Positions 27,292 through 35,876 of a DNA stretch of 64,000 nt are shown here, piece by piece. This stretch comes from Variovorax boronicumulans (GTDB lineage: Bacteria; Pseudomonadota; Gammaproteobacteria; Burkholderiales; Burkholderiaceae_C): positions 558,001 through 622,000 of the forward strand of contig NZ_JARXVG010000001.1 in NCBI RefSeq assembly GCF_029892485.1, read 5' to 3'. Made by a program: the position numbers and the translations under genes. Position 1 is the first letter of the stretch. Each line of letters begins with the position of its first letter. The notes below the pieces were generated by a model that was not told where the DNA came from, searched no databases, and worked only from the letters and a program-made list of their open reading frames with translations.

Positions 27292-27609
27292 GTGTTCATT
27301 CATCTGATCGTGATCGGCTGGCTCTACGTCGTCGTGATGATGTCGGTGGCCGAAGCCACCAACACCACGGGCACCGTGCTGGGCGCCATCTTCACATTTC
27401 TTTTGTACGGTTTGGCGCCCGTGGCACTGGTGGTTTACCTGATGGGGGCGCCAGGGCGGCGCCGCGCGATCAAGGAGCGCGAGGCCCAGGCGCAGGAAGC
27501 AGCGCGCCGCGCGGCCAGCGAGAAGGCGGCGAAGGACGGCTCAGGCCTTCCAGACCAGCGCGGCGAAGCGCCCGCTGATGCCGTCCCGCCGGTGCGAAAA
27601 GAAACGTGA
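27292..27609 (+). CDS. Small membrane protein of unknown function
   Basis: 105 residues from the GTG at 27292, chosen because the first membrane segment starts immediately ('FIHLIVIGWLYVVVMMSVAEA'); a GTG at 27217 would add 25 unconvincing residues. Two membrane helices with a short loop ('TNTTGTVLG'), then a highly charged cytoplasmic tail rich in Ala, Arg and Glu ('IKEREAQAQEAARRAASEKAAK'-like stretch). The 3' end overlaps the convergent pgeF gene by 69 bases. The pattern looks conserved, but I cannot name a family. Confidence 0.65.
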   Translation: MFIHLIVIGWLYVVVMMSVAEATNTTGTVLGAIFTFLLYGLAPVALVVYLMGAPGRRRAIKEREAQAQEAARRAASEKAAKDGSGLPDQRGEAPADAVPPVRKET

Positions 27610-28335
27610 CGGATTGCTGACGGTGCACCACGCATCGCCGCCGTCGTTGCCATACACCGCGTCGACACCGGCCGCGCGCAGCCGCTGACGCGCGAGCGCG
27701 GGCAGGTCCGCCAGCCATTTGCCCGGCGCGCCCGCAGGCTTGAAACAGTCTGCAGCTTCCGGCGCATGCGCCTCGAATGCAGCCTTGACTTCCGCACCGA
27801 CCTCGAAGGCTTTCGGGCCGATGCACGGGCCGAGCCATGCGATGACCGTGCCGGTGCCATGCGCCGGCCCCGCCTGCGGCTCGGGCGCAAAGCACCGGGC
27901 CGTTTCCTCGAGCACGCCGCCCGCAAGGCCGCGCCAGCCCGCATGCGCGGCCGCCACCCTTTGGCCCGACTCGTCGGTGAAAAGCACGGGCAGGCAGTCG
28001 GCCACCATGATCGTGCAGGCCAGTCCGACCGCCGTGGCAGTGCAGGCATCGGCCACCGCGGCATCGCGCACGAGGTCCGATTCGGCATCGAGCGTCACGA
28101 CACCCGTGCCGTGCACCTGCTGCAGGAACACCGGCCGCGCAGCAATCGCCTGCCCGAGGCGACGGCGGTTCCCGGCGACATCGGCCGCCAGGTCGCCCAC
28201 GTGATCGCCGAGGTTCAGGCTCTCGTAGCGGCCGCGTGAAACACCGCCTTCGCGCGTGGTGCACACGGCCCGCACGTTCGCCGGTGCGGGCCAGTCGGGC
28301 ACGAGCCAGCGCGGATCGATGACGGCAGCGTTCAA
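27541..28335 (-). CDS. pgeF: PgeF/YfiH-family multicopper-like purine nucleoside phosphorylase (LACC1 family)
   Basis: 264 residues from a TTG at 28335, 2 bases after the isomerase stop; no ATG fits. 'FLQQVHGTGVV', 'ADCLPVLFTD', 'AAAHAGWRGLAGG' and 'WLGPCIGPKAFEVG' are the conserved metal-binding His/Cys motifs of the family. Bacterial members were named polyphenol oxidases or peptidoglycan-editing factors, while the family is now known to act as adenosine deaminase/purine nucleoside phosphorylase. Downstream of TPR and isomerase genes in one transcription unit. Confidence 0.9.
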   Translation of the reverse strand: MNAAVIDPRWLVPDWPAPANVRAVCTTREGGVSRGRYESLNLGDHVGDLAADVAGNRRRLGQAIAARPVFLQQVHGTGVVTLDAESDLVRDAAVADACTATAVGLACTIMVADCLPVLFTDESGQRVAAAHAGWRGLAGGVLEETARCFAPEPQAGPAHGTGTVIAWLGPCIGPKAFEVGAEVKAAFEAHAPEAADCFKPAGAPGKWLADLPALARQRLRAAGVDAVYGNDGGDAWCTVSNPSRFFSHRRDGISGRFAALVWKA

Positions 28336-28337
28336 TC

Positions 28338-28976
28338 TCAGGCTTCCGCGTCGGGTGCTTGCGAAGGCTGCGCGCGCTGGAAGGCGTCGAGCGCCATGCA
28401 GGCCTCGAAGGCGGCCATGCTGCGCGGCAGGCCGCTGAAATCGCAGTCGAAGCGGCGGCCGTTGAAGACCTGCGGCACCAGGCAGCAGTCGGCGAGCGTC
28501 GGCGTGTTGCCATAGCAGAAGGTGCTGCCCGGATACAGCGCGAGCTGCCGCTCGAAGGCCTCCATGCCATCGCGCACCCAATGGCGGTACCAGGCGGTCT
28601 TGGCTGCGTCGTCGAGCTTGAGGTCCTTCACGAGGTACTTGAGCACGCGCAGGTTGTTGAGCGGATGGATCTCGCAGGCAATGGATTGCGCCAGCGCGCG
28701 CACATGGGCGCGGCCCACGGGGTCGCTCGGCAGCAGCGGCGGTTCGGGGTGCGTCTCGTCCAGGTATTCGATGATGGCCATCGACTGCGAGAAGCGCTCG
28801 CCCTCGTCTTCGAGCATCGGCACCAGCTTGTCGGCCGAGAGAGCGGCGTACGGGCCGGTGCGGTGGTCGCCGCGCGCAATGTGCACGGGAACGTACTCGT
28901 AGTCGAGGCCCTTCAGGCTGAGGGCGATGCGCACGCGGAACGAGGAGGAGGAGCGGAAATAGTTATGCAGCTTCAT
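28338..28976 (-). CDS. maiA: Maleylacetoacetate/maleylpyruvate isomerase (zeta-class GST)
   Basis: 212 residues. 'NYFRSSSSFRVRIALSLKGL' contains the Ser-Ser-x-Cys-like glutathione loop of zeta GSTs (here SSSSFR), then 'QSMAIIEYLDETHPEPPLLP' and the 'IHPLNNLRVLKYL' region specific for MaiA/NagL. It isomerises the cis ring-cleavage product of homogentisate or gentisate. A fumarylpyruvate/fumarylacetoacetate hydrolase gene lies 1 kb away on the other strand, so the two probably serve one aromatic pathway although no ring-cleaving dioxygenase is present here. Confidence 0.9.
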   Translation of the reverse strand: MKLHNYFRSSSSFRVRIALSLKGLDYEYVPVHIARGDHRTGPYAALSADKLVPMLEDEGERFSQSMAIIEYLDETHPEPPLLPSDPVGRAHVRALAQSIACEIHPLNNLRVLKYLVKDLKLDDAAKTAWYRHWVRDGMEAFERQLALYPGSTFCYGNTPTLADCCLVPQVFNGRRFDCDFSGLPRSMAAFEACMALDAFQRAQPSQAPDAEA

Positions 28977-28999
28977 GGTTTTCCAAGGATAGCGCCGAG

Positions 29000-29917
29000 C
29001 TACGAACGTGGTGTGGCCGGCAGCACGCAGCGGAAGTCGTGCAGTTCGGGCTTCGATGAGGTCGCGGCTCGCCATTCGTCGAGGATGCGTCGGGCACTGG
29101 CCTCGTCGCGGGAGGCGATGCCCAGGCGCCACGGCCCTAGCGTGCCGGGCGCCTCGTCGGCGCCGTGGTTGTGCCGGCCCTCGCCGTAGGGCCGTCCTTC
29201 GGAGCAGGCGCGGCAGAGCATCTGCATGCTGCCGGTCCAGTTCTCGGCGAAGCCATCCGCGGCCTTGAAGCGCTGAACCAGCGCCTCGATGTCTTCCGAG
29301 GTCGCGCCTTCCACCGAGACCTCGTAGGTCGAATGCTCCGACGGTGCGATCAGCTCCAGCGCATCGAACACCGCCATCTCGCGCTCGCCGCTCAGCCGGT
29401 AGCCGTTGGGCGCGCCGTCGTGCAGCACGAGATCGCCATAGCGGTGGCCGCAGGCAGGTGTGGGCACGTTGCGCAGGATGGCGCGCGCCGGATCGATGCG
29501 GTCGGCCCAGACCACCTCGGTGCCCTCGTCACCGTGCACGCGGATCGGCGTGAGTCCGACGAAGTAGTCGACCGGCCCCTCGCCGTCCGGAATGCCGATG
29601 CCGTACTGGCGCCATGCACGGCGCGCCGTGGCCCAGTCGCCCAGCGCGGTGGCGGCGATGCCCAGGTTCCACAGCGCGCCCTCGTTGCCTGGCTCGCATT
29701 GCACGGCCCGGGCATTGGCCTGCAGCGAGGCCGCCCATTCGCCGCGGTACTTGTGGATGAGGCCGGCGTTGTACCAGGGGACCGCCCAACCCGGATGGAT
29801 CGCGCTTGCCTGGGCATAGGCCTCCAGGGCGCCGTCCTGGTCGCCCTCGTCGTCGCGCCGGCGGCCGAGTTCGTTGAGGGCCGTGGCTTTGCCGGCTTTG
29901 CCTATTCGGATGGGCAT
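29000..29917 (-). CDS. Tetratricopeptide-repeat protein
   Basis: 305 residues from ATG 29917. Residues 10-110 form about three TPR units ('LNELGRRRDDEGDQDGALEAY', 'PWYNAGLIHKYRGEWAASL', 'ALWNLGIAATALGDWATAR'). The C-terminal 190 residues are a separate alpha/beta region with 'VWADRIDPARAILRNVPTP' and a His/Cys-containing stretch ('MLCRACSEGRPYGEGRHNH') that could bind a metal. No signal peptide. Function not recognised. It precedes maiA by 23 bases on the same strand and shares a 142-base promoter region with the divergent hydrolase gene. Confidence 0.8.
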   Translation of the reverse strand: MPIRIGKAGKATALNELGRRRDDEGDQDGALEAYAQASAIHPGWAVPWYNAGLIHKYRGEWAASLQANARAVQCEPGNEGALWNLGIAATALGDWATARRAWRQYGIGIPDGEGPVDYFVGLTPIRVHGDEGTEVVWADRIDPARAILRNVPTPACGHRYGDLVLHDGAPNGYRLSGEREMAVFDALELIAPSEHSTYEVSVEGATSEDIEALVQRFKAADGFAENWTGSMQMLCRACSEGRPYGEGRHNHGADEAPGTLGPWRLGIASRDEASARRILDEWRAATSSKPELHDFRCVLPATPRS

Positions 29918-30059
29918 GATGTGGCGGAAAGATCCGGAAAAACGCGAGGCGCCTATTGTGAGCCGCCCCCAAATCCCGGGTCCGGCGCCCCGGCAACCGC
30001 GCGCAGCCTCTGGCACACTGCCGGTCTCCCTCCCGTTTCGCTGAAAAGGACACCTCGCA

Positions 30060-30761
30060 ATGGCTTCCGAGTTTGTTTTCGCCCCGCCCGCCACCGTTTC
30101 GGTTCCGGTGGCCGGACAGCCGGCCCGCTTTCCGGTGCACCGCATCTACTGCGTGGGCCGCAACTACGAAGATCACGCCAAGGAAATGGGGTTCACCGGC
30201 CGCGAACCGCCCTTCTTCTTCATGAAGCCCACCGACGCGCTGGTGGTGGTCGACGAAGGCCAGACCGGCATCATGGCCTACCCCTCGCTCACCAAGAACC
30301 TGCATCACGAGATCGAACTCGTGGTTGCCATCGGCACCGGCGGTAAAAACATCAAGGCGGCCGATGCGCACAAGCACATCTACGGCTACGCCGTCGGCCT
30401 GGACATGACGCGCCGCGACCTGCAGGGCGAAATGAAGAAGCAGGGCCGCCCCTGGGACATCGGCAAGGGCTTCGAGCAGAGCGCGCCCATCGGCCCGATC
30501 GTGCCGGTGGCCCAGGCCGGCGATGCCGAGAACGCCGAAATCTCCTTGCAGGTCAACGGCACCGACCGCCAGCGCAGCACCGTGAGCAAGCTGATCTGGA
30601 ACGTGGCCGAGACCATCGAGCACCTGTCGGCCGCCTGGGAGCTGCAACCCGGCGACCTGATCTACAGCGGCACGCCCGAAGGCGTGGCGGCCGTGGTCTC
30701 GGGCGACACGCTCGTCGGCAAGGTCGCCGGCCTGCCGACGCTGACCGTCAAGATCGCCTGA
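30060..30761 (+). CDS. FAH-family hydrolase (fumarylpyruvate/fumarylacetoacetate hydrolase type)
   Basis: 233 residues. 'IYCVGRNYEDHAKEMG', 'PFFFMKPTDALV', 'LHHEIELVVAIG' (metal-binding Glu pair), 'GYAVGLDMTRRDLQ' (Asp ligand) and 'GDLIYSGTPEGV' are the ordered motifs of the short FAH family. It hydrolyses fumarylpyruvate or a like beta-diketo acid, the step after the isomerase encoded at 28338-28976. First of four plus-strand genes, with the Nudix gene 17 bases downstream. Confidence 0.9.
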   Translation: MASEFVFAPPATVSVPVAGQPARFPVHRIYCVGRNYEDHAKEMGFTGREPPFFFMKPTDALVVVDEGQTGIMAYPSLTKNLHHEIELVVAIGTGGKNIKAADAHKHIYGYAVGLDMTRRDLQGEMKKQGRPWDIGKGFEQSAPIGPIVPVAQAGDAENAEISLQVNGTDRQRSTVSKLIWNVAETIEHLSAAWELQPGDLIYSGTPEGVAAVVSGDTLVGKVAGLPTLTVKIA

Positions 30762-30778
30762 AGACGGCAGCACCGCCC

Positions 30779-31330
30779 ATGCTCCTGCGCGTCCCCATCA
30801 AGCATTGCAAGAACTGCGGCACCGCGGTGGTCTACCGCATCCCGGACGACGGCGACACCAAGCCGCGCGCCGTCTGCCCGGCCTGCCACACGATCCACTA
30901 CGAGAACCCGCTGAACGTGGTGGGCACCATCCCGGTCCTGGGCGACAAGGTGCTGCTGTGCAAGCGCAACATCGAGCCGCGCTGGGGCAAGTGGACGCTG
31001 CCCGCGGGCTTCATGGAGCTCGAGGAGAGCACCGCCCAGGGCGCTGCGCGCGAGACCGACGAAGAGGCCGGCGCGAACTTCGAGATGCAGGGCCTGTTCG
31101 CGGTGATCAGCGTGGTGCGCGTGGGGCAGGTTCATCTCTTCTACCGCGCCCGGCTGCTGGACGACAAGTTCGACCCCGGCCACGAAACCATCGAGGCGAA
31201 GCTCTTCACCGAGGAAGAGATCCCCTGGGACGAAATCGCCTTTCGCACCGTGCGCGAGGCGCTGGAACACTTCTTCGAAGACCGCCGCCGCGGCAGCTTC
31301 GACCGCGTGCACGAACTCAGCATCGTTTGA
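30779..31330 (+). CDS. Nudix hydrolase with N-terminal zinc ribbon
   Basis: 183 residues. Two CxxC pairs ('CKNCGTAVVY' and 'CPACHTIHYENP') form a zinc ribbon in residues 10-42, followed by the Nudix box 'GFMELEESTAQGAARETDEEAGA', which fits Gx5Ex7REUxEExGU fully. The arrangement is close to NudC-like and ADP-ribose pyrophosphatase-like proteins that cleave nucleoside diphosphates linked to another group. Substrate cannot be told from sequence. Confidence 0.9.
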   Translation: MLLRVPIKHCKNCGTAVVYRIPDDGDTKPRAVCPACHTIHYENPLNVVGTIPVLGDKVLLCKRNIEPRWGKWTLPAGFMELEESTAQGAARETDEEAGANFEMQGLFAVISVVRVGQVHLFYRARLLDDKFDPGHETIEAKLFTEEEIPWDEIAFRTVREALEHFFEDRRRGSFDRVHELSIV

Positions 31331-31343
31331 CACACCACAGCCC

Positions 31344-31832
31344 ATGAAAAAGACACTCCGCGCCACCCTCCTCTGTGGCGCCAGCCTCGGCTTTGCGTTG
31401 GCGGCCTCGGCGGCCAGGGCAGAGACGGTGGGCGAAGTCGACACCGCCTTCAAGCTCATCGGTCCCGACCACAAGATCGTGATCGAGGCCTACGACGACC
31501 CCAAGGTCAATGGCGTCACCTGTTATGTCTCGCGCTCGAAGACTGGGGGCATTGCCGGCGCCTTCGGCGTGGCAGAAGACAAGGCCGAGGCCTCCATCGC
31601 CTGCCGCCAGGTCGGCCCGGTCAGCATCACGCAGCCGCTGCCCAAGCGCGAGGAGGTGTACAGCGAGCGGCTCTCGGTGCTCTTCAAGCGCCTGCGCGTG
31701 GTGCGCATGGTCGATGCCAAGCGCAACACGCTGGTCTACCTCACTTACTCCGACTTGCTGATCGACGGCTCGCCGAAGAACAGCGTGACCGCGGTGCCCA
31801 TCGATCGCGGCACGCCGATCCCGCTCAAATAG
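31344..31832 (+). CDS. creA: CreA family periplasmic protein
   Basis: 162 residues with a signal peptide cut at about 'SAARA' (residue 26). The mature part follows CreA closely: 'DTAFKLIGPDHKIVIEAYDDPKV', 'GVTCYVSRSKTGGIAG' region and 'SIACRQVGPVSI', with two conserved cysteines likely to form a disulfide. CreA is a widespread periplasmic protein without known function (DUF-type, named from the E. coli cre region). It lies 13 bases after the Nudix gene. Confidence 0.9.
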   Translation: MKKTLRATLLCGASLGFALAASAARAETVGEVDTAFKLIGPDHKIVIEAYDDPKVNGVTCYVSRSKTGGIAGAFGVAEDKAEASIACRQVGPVSITQPLPKREEVYSERLSVLFKRLRVVRMVDAKRNTLVYLTYSDLLIDGSPKNSVTAVPIDRGTPIPLK

Positions 31833-31958
31833 CGATAAGTCCTTCGCGCATTCCGCTCTTCCGGAAGGTGCGTACGAGTTTGCTAGCATCGTCCGCGTGG
31901 CGCGCCCGGCGTGCCAGTTCGCAGGAACCCTCCGCAACGAACCCGTTCCAACAGCGCC

Positions 31959-32459
31959 ATGCAAATCAAGACTCTTCTTTTCCGCACCGGTGTCGCAGCA
32001 CTGATTGCCGCAGCCCTCGCCGGCTGCGACACCACGCCCCTGGCGCCGGCACGGCCCGGCCAAACCGTCACGCCGCCCCCGGCGAAACAGGCGCTCTTCA
32101 TTCGTCCCGCCAGCGGCACCACCATCGCCCGCTTCGACGGCGTGCGCAACAAGGGGCTCGACATCGCGGGCAACGTCGGTGACCCGATCGTCGCTTCGGC
32201 CGACGGCCGCGTGGTGTACGTGGGCAGCGAACTCCGCTCCTACGGCAACATGGTCATCGTCAAGCACAACGACACCTTCCTCACCGCATACGCCCACGCG
32301 CAGACCATCCTCGTGAAGGAAAACGCGGTCGTGCGCCAGGGCGAGAAGATCGCCGAGATGGGCCGCGACAACGATCGCGCGAAGGTGCACTTCGAGATCC
32401 GCAAGAACGGCACCGCCGTCGATCCCGAGCCTTACCTCAACGGGCGCCTGCAGCAGTAG
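31959..32459 (+). CDS. NlpD-like LytM-domain lipoprotein
   Basis: 166 residues from ATG 31959; 'AALAGC' is the lipobox. A proline-rich linker leads to a LytM/M23 fold: 'NKGLDIAGNVGDPI', 'GRVVYVGSELRSYGNMVIVKHND', 'AYAHAQTILV', 'VHFEIRKNGTAVDP'. The first zinc ligand His is replaced (NKG), as in NlpD, so it should be catalytically dead and act as an amidase activator in cell separation. Unlike NlpD it has no LysM domain. The upstream gap of 126 bases suggests its own promoter. Confidence 0.85.
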   Translation: MQIKTLLFRTGVAALIAAALAGCDTTPLAPARPGQTVTPPPAKQALFIRPASGTTIARFDGVRNKGLDIAGNVGDPIVASADGRVVYVGSELRSYGNMVIVKHNDTFLTAYAHAQTILVKENAVVRQGEKIAEMGRDNDRAKVHFEIRKNGTAVDPEPYLNGRLQQ

Positions 32460-32491
32460 GCGCGGGCCTTCCTCCGCCTCGCCCAGCCTCG

Positions 32492-34117
32492 CTAGAGCAG
32501 GCTCTCCGGCACCAGCGGTGCCATCAGTTCCAGCTTCCAGCGCGACCAGAAATGCGTTTCCGGTTCCGTGTGAAGGATGGTGTCGGCCGCATCCCCTGAT
32601 GCCGGGCTCACCCATTCGATGCCGCCCCTGGGCCCCAGCTGCAGCTGGTAGGCGCCATCCAGGCGGATGAACCCGATCAGGCTGGTGAGCTGCTGCGCGA
32701 TCTGCGGGCTGAAGATGAAGATGCCGATCTCGGTGTTGTGCAGCTCCGAACGCGGGTCGAAATTCATCGAGCCGATGAACACCGTCTTGCGGTCGATCAC
32801 GGCCGACTTGCCATGCAGCCGTCCGCTTGCCGAGCCGTACATGCCGAAGCGCCTGGTCTCCTCCACCCGCTTGGGGCTGAGCTCGTAGAGCTCCACGCCC
32901 AGCCGCAGCATCTGCGCACGGTAGCGCCGGTAGCCGATGTGCACCAGCGACTCGTCGGTGGCGGCCAGCGAATTGGTCACGATGCTGTAGCTCACGCCGT
33001 TGCCGCGGATGATGCGGATCGACTCCATGCCGCCGCGCCCTGGAATCAGGTAGGGCGTGGTCTGCATGATCTCGCTCTGCGCCCCGCGCAGATACCGGCG
33101 CACGTTGTAGAGCACGCTGTCCGTCGCCTGGTCGGCCGGCAGTCCGCGCCCCTCCGGCGTGGGAGCGAGCGCCTTGGCCGGCGGGTCGGCATAGGCCTCG
33201 GCGCGTGCCCAGGTGAGCTTCAGGGTGCCGGCATCCAGGTCCCTGGCCAGCGGGTTGTTGCCCAGCAGGTCGGTGGAGCCGGGTTCCTCGGGATGCAGCG
33301 TCTCGGGTCCGCTGGTGAGCCGGTCGAACAGCGCGCGCAGCTCCTCCTGCGACTCGTTGCCCCTGGGCACCAGCGATTCGATGGGGTACACGTAGGGGCT
33401 GTTCCAGTACATGTCGAACAGCGACGACAGCCGGGGCACCACCGCGCCCGCGACCAGCGTGTCGATGTCGATGAAGTTCGAACCCCCGTCGCGCAGGAAA
33501 TACTCGTTGGCGATGTTGCGCCCGCCCATGACCGCCATCGTGTTGTCCACCACGTACAGCTTGTTGTGCATGCGGCGGTGCACCCGGTCGAAGTCGAAGA
33601 GCGATGCGGCCCAGCGCGTGCCCAGGCGGTCGCGTCCGGCCGGGAACGGATTGAAGAGGCGCACCTCGACGTTCGGATGCGAGGCGAAGCTGGTGAACAG
33701 CGGGTCGGCACCCGCGGTGTAGAGGTCGTCCACCAGCAGGCGCACGCGCACGCCGCGGTCCGCCGCATCGCGCAGCGCACGCAGCAGGTAGCGGCCGGTC
33801 TCGTCGTTCTGCACCAGGTAGTACTGCACGTCGATGGAGCGCTGCGCGCGGCGCGCGAGCTCGATACGCGCATGCAGCGAGAACTGCGGCATCGGCAGCA
33901 GGCGGAACCCGCTGAGCGGTTCGCCGGGCGGCGCGGCCGCTTGAACGAGGCGGCCGAGCATGGTGTCCGCACCGTCGGCAATCGCCACCGAGGGCTTGCG
34001 CTGCACGTCGGTGGGAAGGCCGGCGCAACCGGCCATGCAGAGCGCTGCGAAGCAGGCGAACAACCACGCCAGCCATCGGGGGCGCGGTTTTTCAGCCCGG
34101 TCAGGGATGTGGGACAT
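32492..34117 (-). CDS. Phospholipase D family lipoprotein (ClsC/YmdC-like)
   Basis: 541 residues with a signal peptide and lipobox 'CMAGC'. Two HKD motifs: 'HRRMHNKLYVVDNTMAVMGGRN' region near residue 177 and 'RLHGKSAVIDRKTVFIGSMNFD' near 435, the paired active site of cardiolipin synthase-like phosphatidyltransferases. ClsC of E. coli uses phosphatidylglycerol and phosphatidylethanolamine, but a lipid-anchored form with a signal peptide is more typical of the YmdC-related outer group. Stands alone; the long open antisense frame across it is a shadow. Confidence 0.88.
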   Translation of the reverse strand: MSHIPDRAEKPRPRWLAWLFACFAALCMAGCAGLPTDVQRKPSVAIADGADTMLGRLVQAAAPPGEPLSGFRLLPMPQFSLHARIELARRAQRSIDVQYYLVQNDETGRYLLRALRDAADRGVRVRLLVDDLYTAGADPLFTSFASHPNVEVRLFNPFPAGRDRLGTRWAASLFDFDRVHRRMHNKLYVVDNTMAVMGGRNIANEYFLRDGGSNFIDIDTLVAGAVVPRLSSLFDMYWNSPYVYPIESLVPRGNESQEELRALFDRLTSGPETLHPEEPGSTDLLGNNPLARDLDAGTLKLTWARAEAYADPPAKALAPTPEGRGLPADQATDSVLYNVRRYLRGAQSEIMQTTPYLIPGRGGMESIRIIRGNGVSYSIVTNSLAATDESLVHIGYRRYRAQMLRLGVELYELSPKRVEETRRFGMYGSASGRLHGKSAVIDRKTVFIGSMNFDPRSELHNTEIGIFIFSPQIAQQLTSLIGFIRLDGAYQLQLGPRGGIEWVSPASGDAADTILHTEPETHFWSRWKLELMAPLVPESLL

Positions 34118-34212
34118 GAAAGCGAGAAAGGAGTGGCAGGCGCACGAGGCGGAACGGAGGACCTCCGCGGCTCGCGGTTTCTACCATGAGCGCGGCCCGC
34201 CGCGCGCGTCGC

Positions 34213-34482
34213 TCAGGCGCTGCCGGGAACGGTCGGGCCGGAGGCGTCGGGCACCTGGCCGCGCTGCGGCATCCATTGCCGCACGAAGTGGTCCGCCCGC
34301 ACCGTCGCGCGCTGCACCGCCGCCTCGGACGACAGCTGCTGGGTGATCACCAGGACGCATTGCGCAATGCCCTGGTGGCTCAGCTCCGCGAGCCCCGCAT
34401 ACGTGCCGCGGGGCGTGCGGGCGAGCTCGAACCAGCACGCCCAGCCTGCTGGCACACGAATGTCGAGGCGAACGGTGTCCAT
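34213..34482 (-). CDS. Small protein of unknown function
   Basis: 89 residues from ATG 34482 (an ATG five codons upstream is also possible). It reads as a beta-rich soluble domain: 'DTVRLDIRVPAGWACWFELARTPRGTYAG', then a helix-rich 'GIAQCVLVITQQLSSEAAVQ' half and 'ATVRADHFVRQWMPQRG'. No signal, no membrane segment, no known motif. The preceding phospholipase gene is on the same strand downstream of it. Confidence 0.55.
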   Translation of the reverse strand: MDTVRLDIRVPAGWACWFELARTPRGTYAGLAELSHQGIAQCVLVITQQLSSEAAVQRATVRADHFVRQWMPQRGQVPDASGPTVPGSA

Positions 34483-34783
34483 GATGGCCTCGACCATAGG
34501 GAATTCGCCAGTTGTTTCAATAAGTGAATCCCTTAGGGCTACTTCACGTCTTCATGGGATGCGAATAGGCACAAAGTTATGCGTACACCCACGCGGCGGC
34601 GCCAGATCGCCGGCCGGGCCGATCAGGCACGTCGACCGGCCGCGGCGTCCAGGCGTTAAGCATGCAACGCGCGAACGCAGGCACCTTCGACCCTACGTGC
34701 GCGCAGGACGACCGGCTACATTCAGCCCACGGCAGACCGCTCATACTGACCAGACAAACGGCATCACAGACAGGCCACGCATC
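34483..34783. other. Intergenic stretch without a recognised gene
   Basis: 301 bases between the divergent 34213 and 34784 genes. Less GC-rich than its surroundings at the left end. It must hold the two divergent promoters, but I see no convincing -35/-10 pair, repeat, RNA gene or operator. Confidence 0.5.
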
Positions 34784-35185
34784 ATGAAAAAACTCGCTCT
34801 CCTGGCATTCCTCGGTCTCATGACCTCTGTCCCCGCCATGGCGCAAGGCGACTACGTCCATGAAAACGACCGCCGCTACTGCGCCAGCGGACAGTCGGGC
34901 CTCGACTTCAACTCATGCATGCGGCGTCTGCGGAACGACCGCGAGCGGCAAGACCGCCGCGAGTACGAGCGGCGCGAGTACGAACAACGCCGCGAATACG
35001 AAAGCCGCCAGCGCTGGCAGGAGCCCGCCCCGGTCTATGTGCCCGAGTACCAGCGCCAGCCGCAGTACCAACAGGAACGCCCGAAGCTCAGCGACATGCA
35101 GGAGCGTGCACTGAACAACTGCAACCTGCTCGCGCCCCGCGACCAGCCGCGGTGCCGGGCGACGGTGATGTCGACGGTTCGCTAG
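34784..35185 (+). CDS. Secreted protein with Arg/Glu/Tyr-rich repeat helix
   Basis: 133 residues. Signal peptide 'MKKLALLAFLGLMTSVPAMA'. After a short 'YCASGQSGLDFNSCMRRLRND' part with two cysteines comes a low-complexity charged run of 'REYE'/'RREY' units over about 25 residues, then a Pro/Gln/Tyr-rich segment and a cysteine-bearing C-terminal helix ('NNCNLLAPRDQPRC'). Four cysteines suggest two disulfides in the periplasm. The charged run may bind polyanions or the cell wall; this is inference. Confidence 0.75.
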   Translation: MKKLALLAFLGLMTSVPAMAQGDYVHENDRRYCASGQSGLDFNSCMRRLRNDRERQDRREYERREYEQRREYESRQRWQEPAPVYVPEYQRQPQYQQERPKLSDMQERALNNCNLLAPRDQPRCRATVMSTVR

Positions 35186-35222
35186 GCGTTTTCTCGCCGG
35201 CCCGCCCGGGCCGGCCTGCCGC

Positions 35223-35870
35223 ATGACGCTCGACCTGTTCGACGACCCGCCCCGCGAAGCGCGCGAACCCCTCGGACCCGGCGCCTTCGTCCTCCCCGGT
35301 TTCGCATTGCCCTTTGCCGACGAGCTGCTCTCCGCGGTCAAGGCGATTGCAGAGGACGCCCCCTTCCGCCACCTCGTCACCCCCGGCGGGTTCACCATGT
35401 CCGTCGCGCTCACCAACTGCGGCGCGCTGGGCTGGACCAGCGATCGCCGCGGCTACCGCTACAGCGCCACCGATCCCGACACCGGCAAGCCGTGGCCTGC
35501 CATGCCCCAATCGTTCCTGCGCCTCGCCCGCGAGGCCGCCTCGGCCGCGGGCTTCGAGGGCTTCGTGCCCGATGCATGCCTCGTCAACCGCTACGAACCC
35601 GGCGCGCGCCTCTCGCTGCACCAGGACAAGGACGAGCATGACTACGGCGCGCCCATCGTGTCTGTATCGCTCGGCATGCCCGCCGTGTTCCTGTTCGGCG
35701 GGCACGAGCGCGGCGACAAGGCCGCGCGCATCCCGCTGCAGCATGGCGACGTCGTGGTCTGGGGCGGTGAAGACCGGCTGCGCTATCACGGCGTGCTGCC
35801 GCTCAAGGACCAGCCTCATCCCGCCCTCGGCAGCCTGCGCATCAACCTCACGTTCCGCAAGGCGGGCTGA
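35223..35870 (+). CDS. alkB: DNA oxidative demethylase AlkB
   Basis: 215 residues. Fe(II)/2-oxoglutarate dioxygenase with 'HQDKDEHDYGAPIVSVSLG' (HxD, residues 131 and 133), 'HGDVVVWGG' and 'RYHGVLPL' (second His about 187) and 'SLRINLTFR' (2-oxoglutarate Arg). 'MPQSFLRLAREAA' and 'ACLVNRYEPGARLSLH' are the nucleotide-recognition elements of E. coli AlkB. It repairs 1-methyladenine and 3-methylcytosine. No ada gene is next to it. The ABC exporter follows after 6 bases. Confidence 0.95.
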   Translation: MTLDLFDDPPREAREPLGPGAFVLPGFALPFADELLSAVKAIAEDAPFRHLVTPGGFTMSVALTNCGALGWTSDRRGYRYSATDPDTGKPWPAMPQSFLRLAREAASAAGFEGFVPDACLVNRYEPGARLSLHQDKDEHDYGAPIVSVSLGMPAVFLFGGHERGDKAARIPLQHGDVVVWGGEDRLRYHGVLPLKDQPHPALGSLRINLTFRKAG

Positions 35871-35876
35871 CCACGC

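Noticed and set aside
31317-34076. 919-residue antisense open frame over Nudix, CreA, NlpD-like and phospholipase genes
   Set aside because: Long shadow frame caused by high GC; composition is Arg/Ala/Gly-rich without domains and conflicts with well-supported genes.
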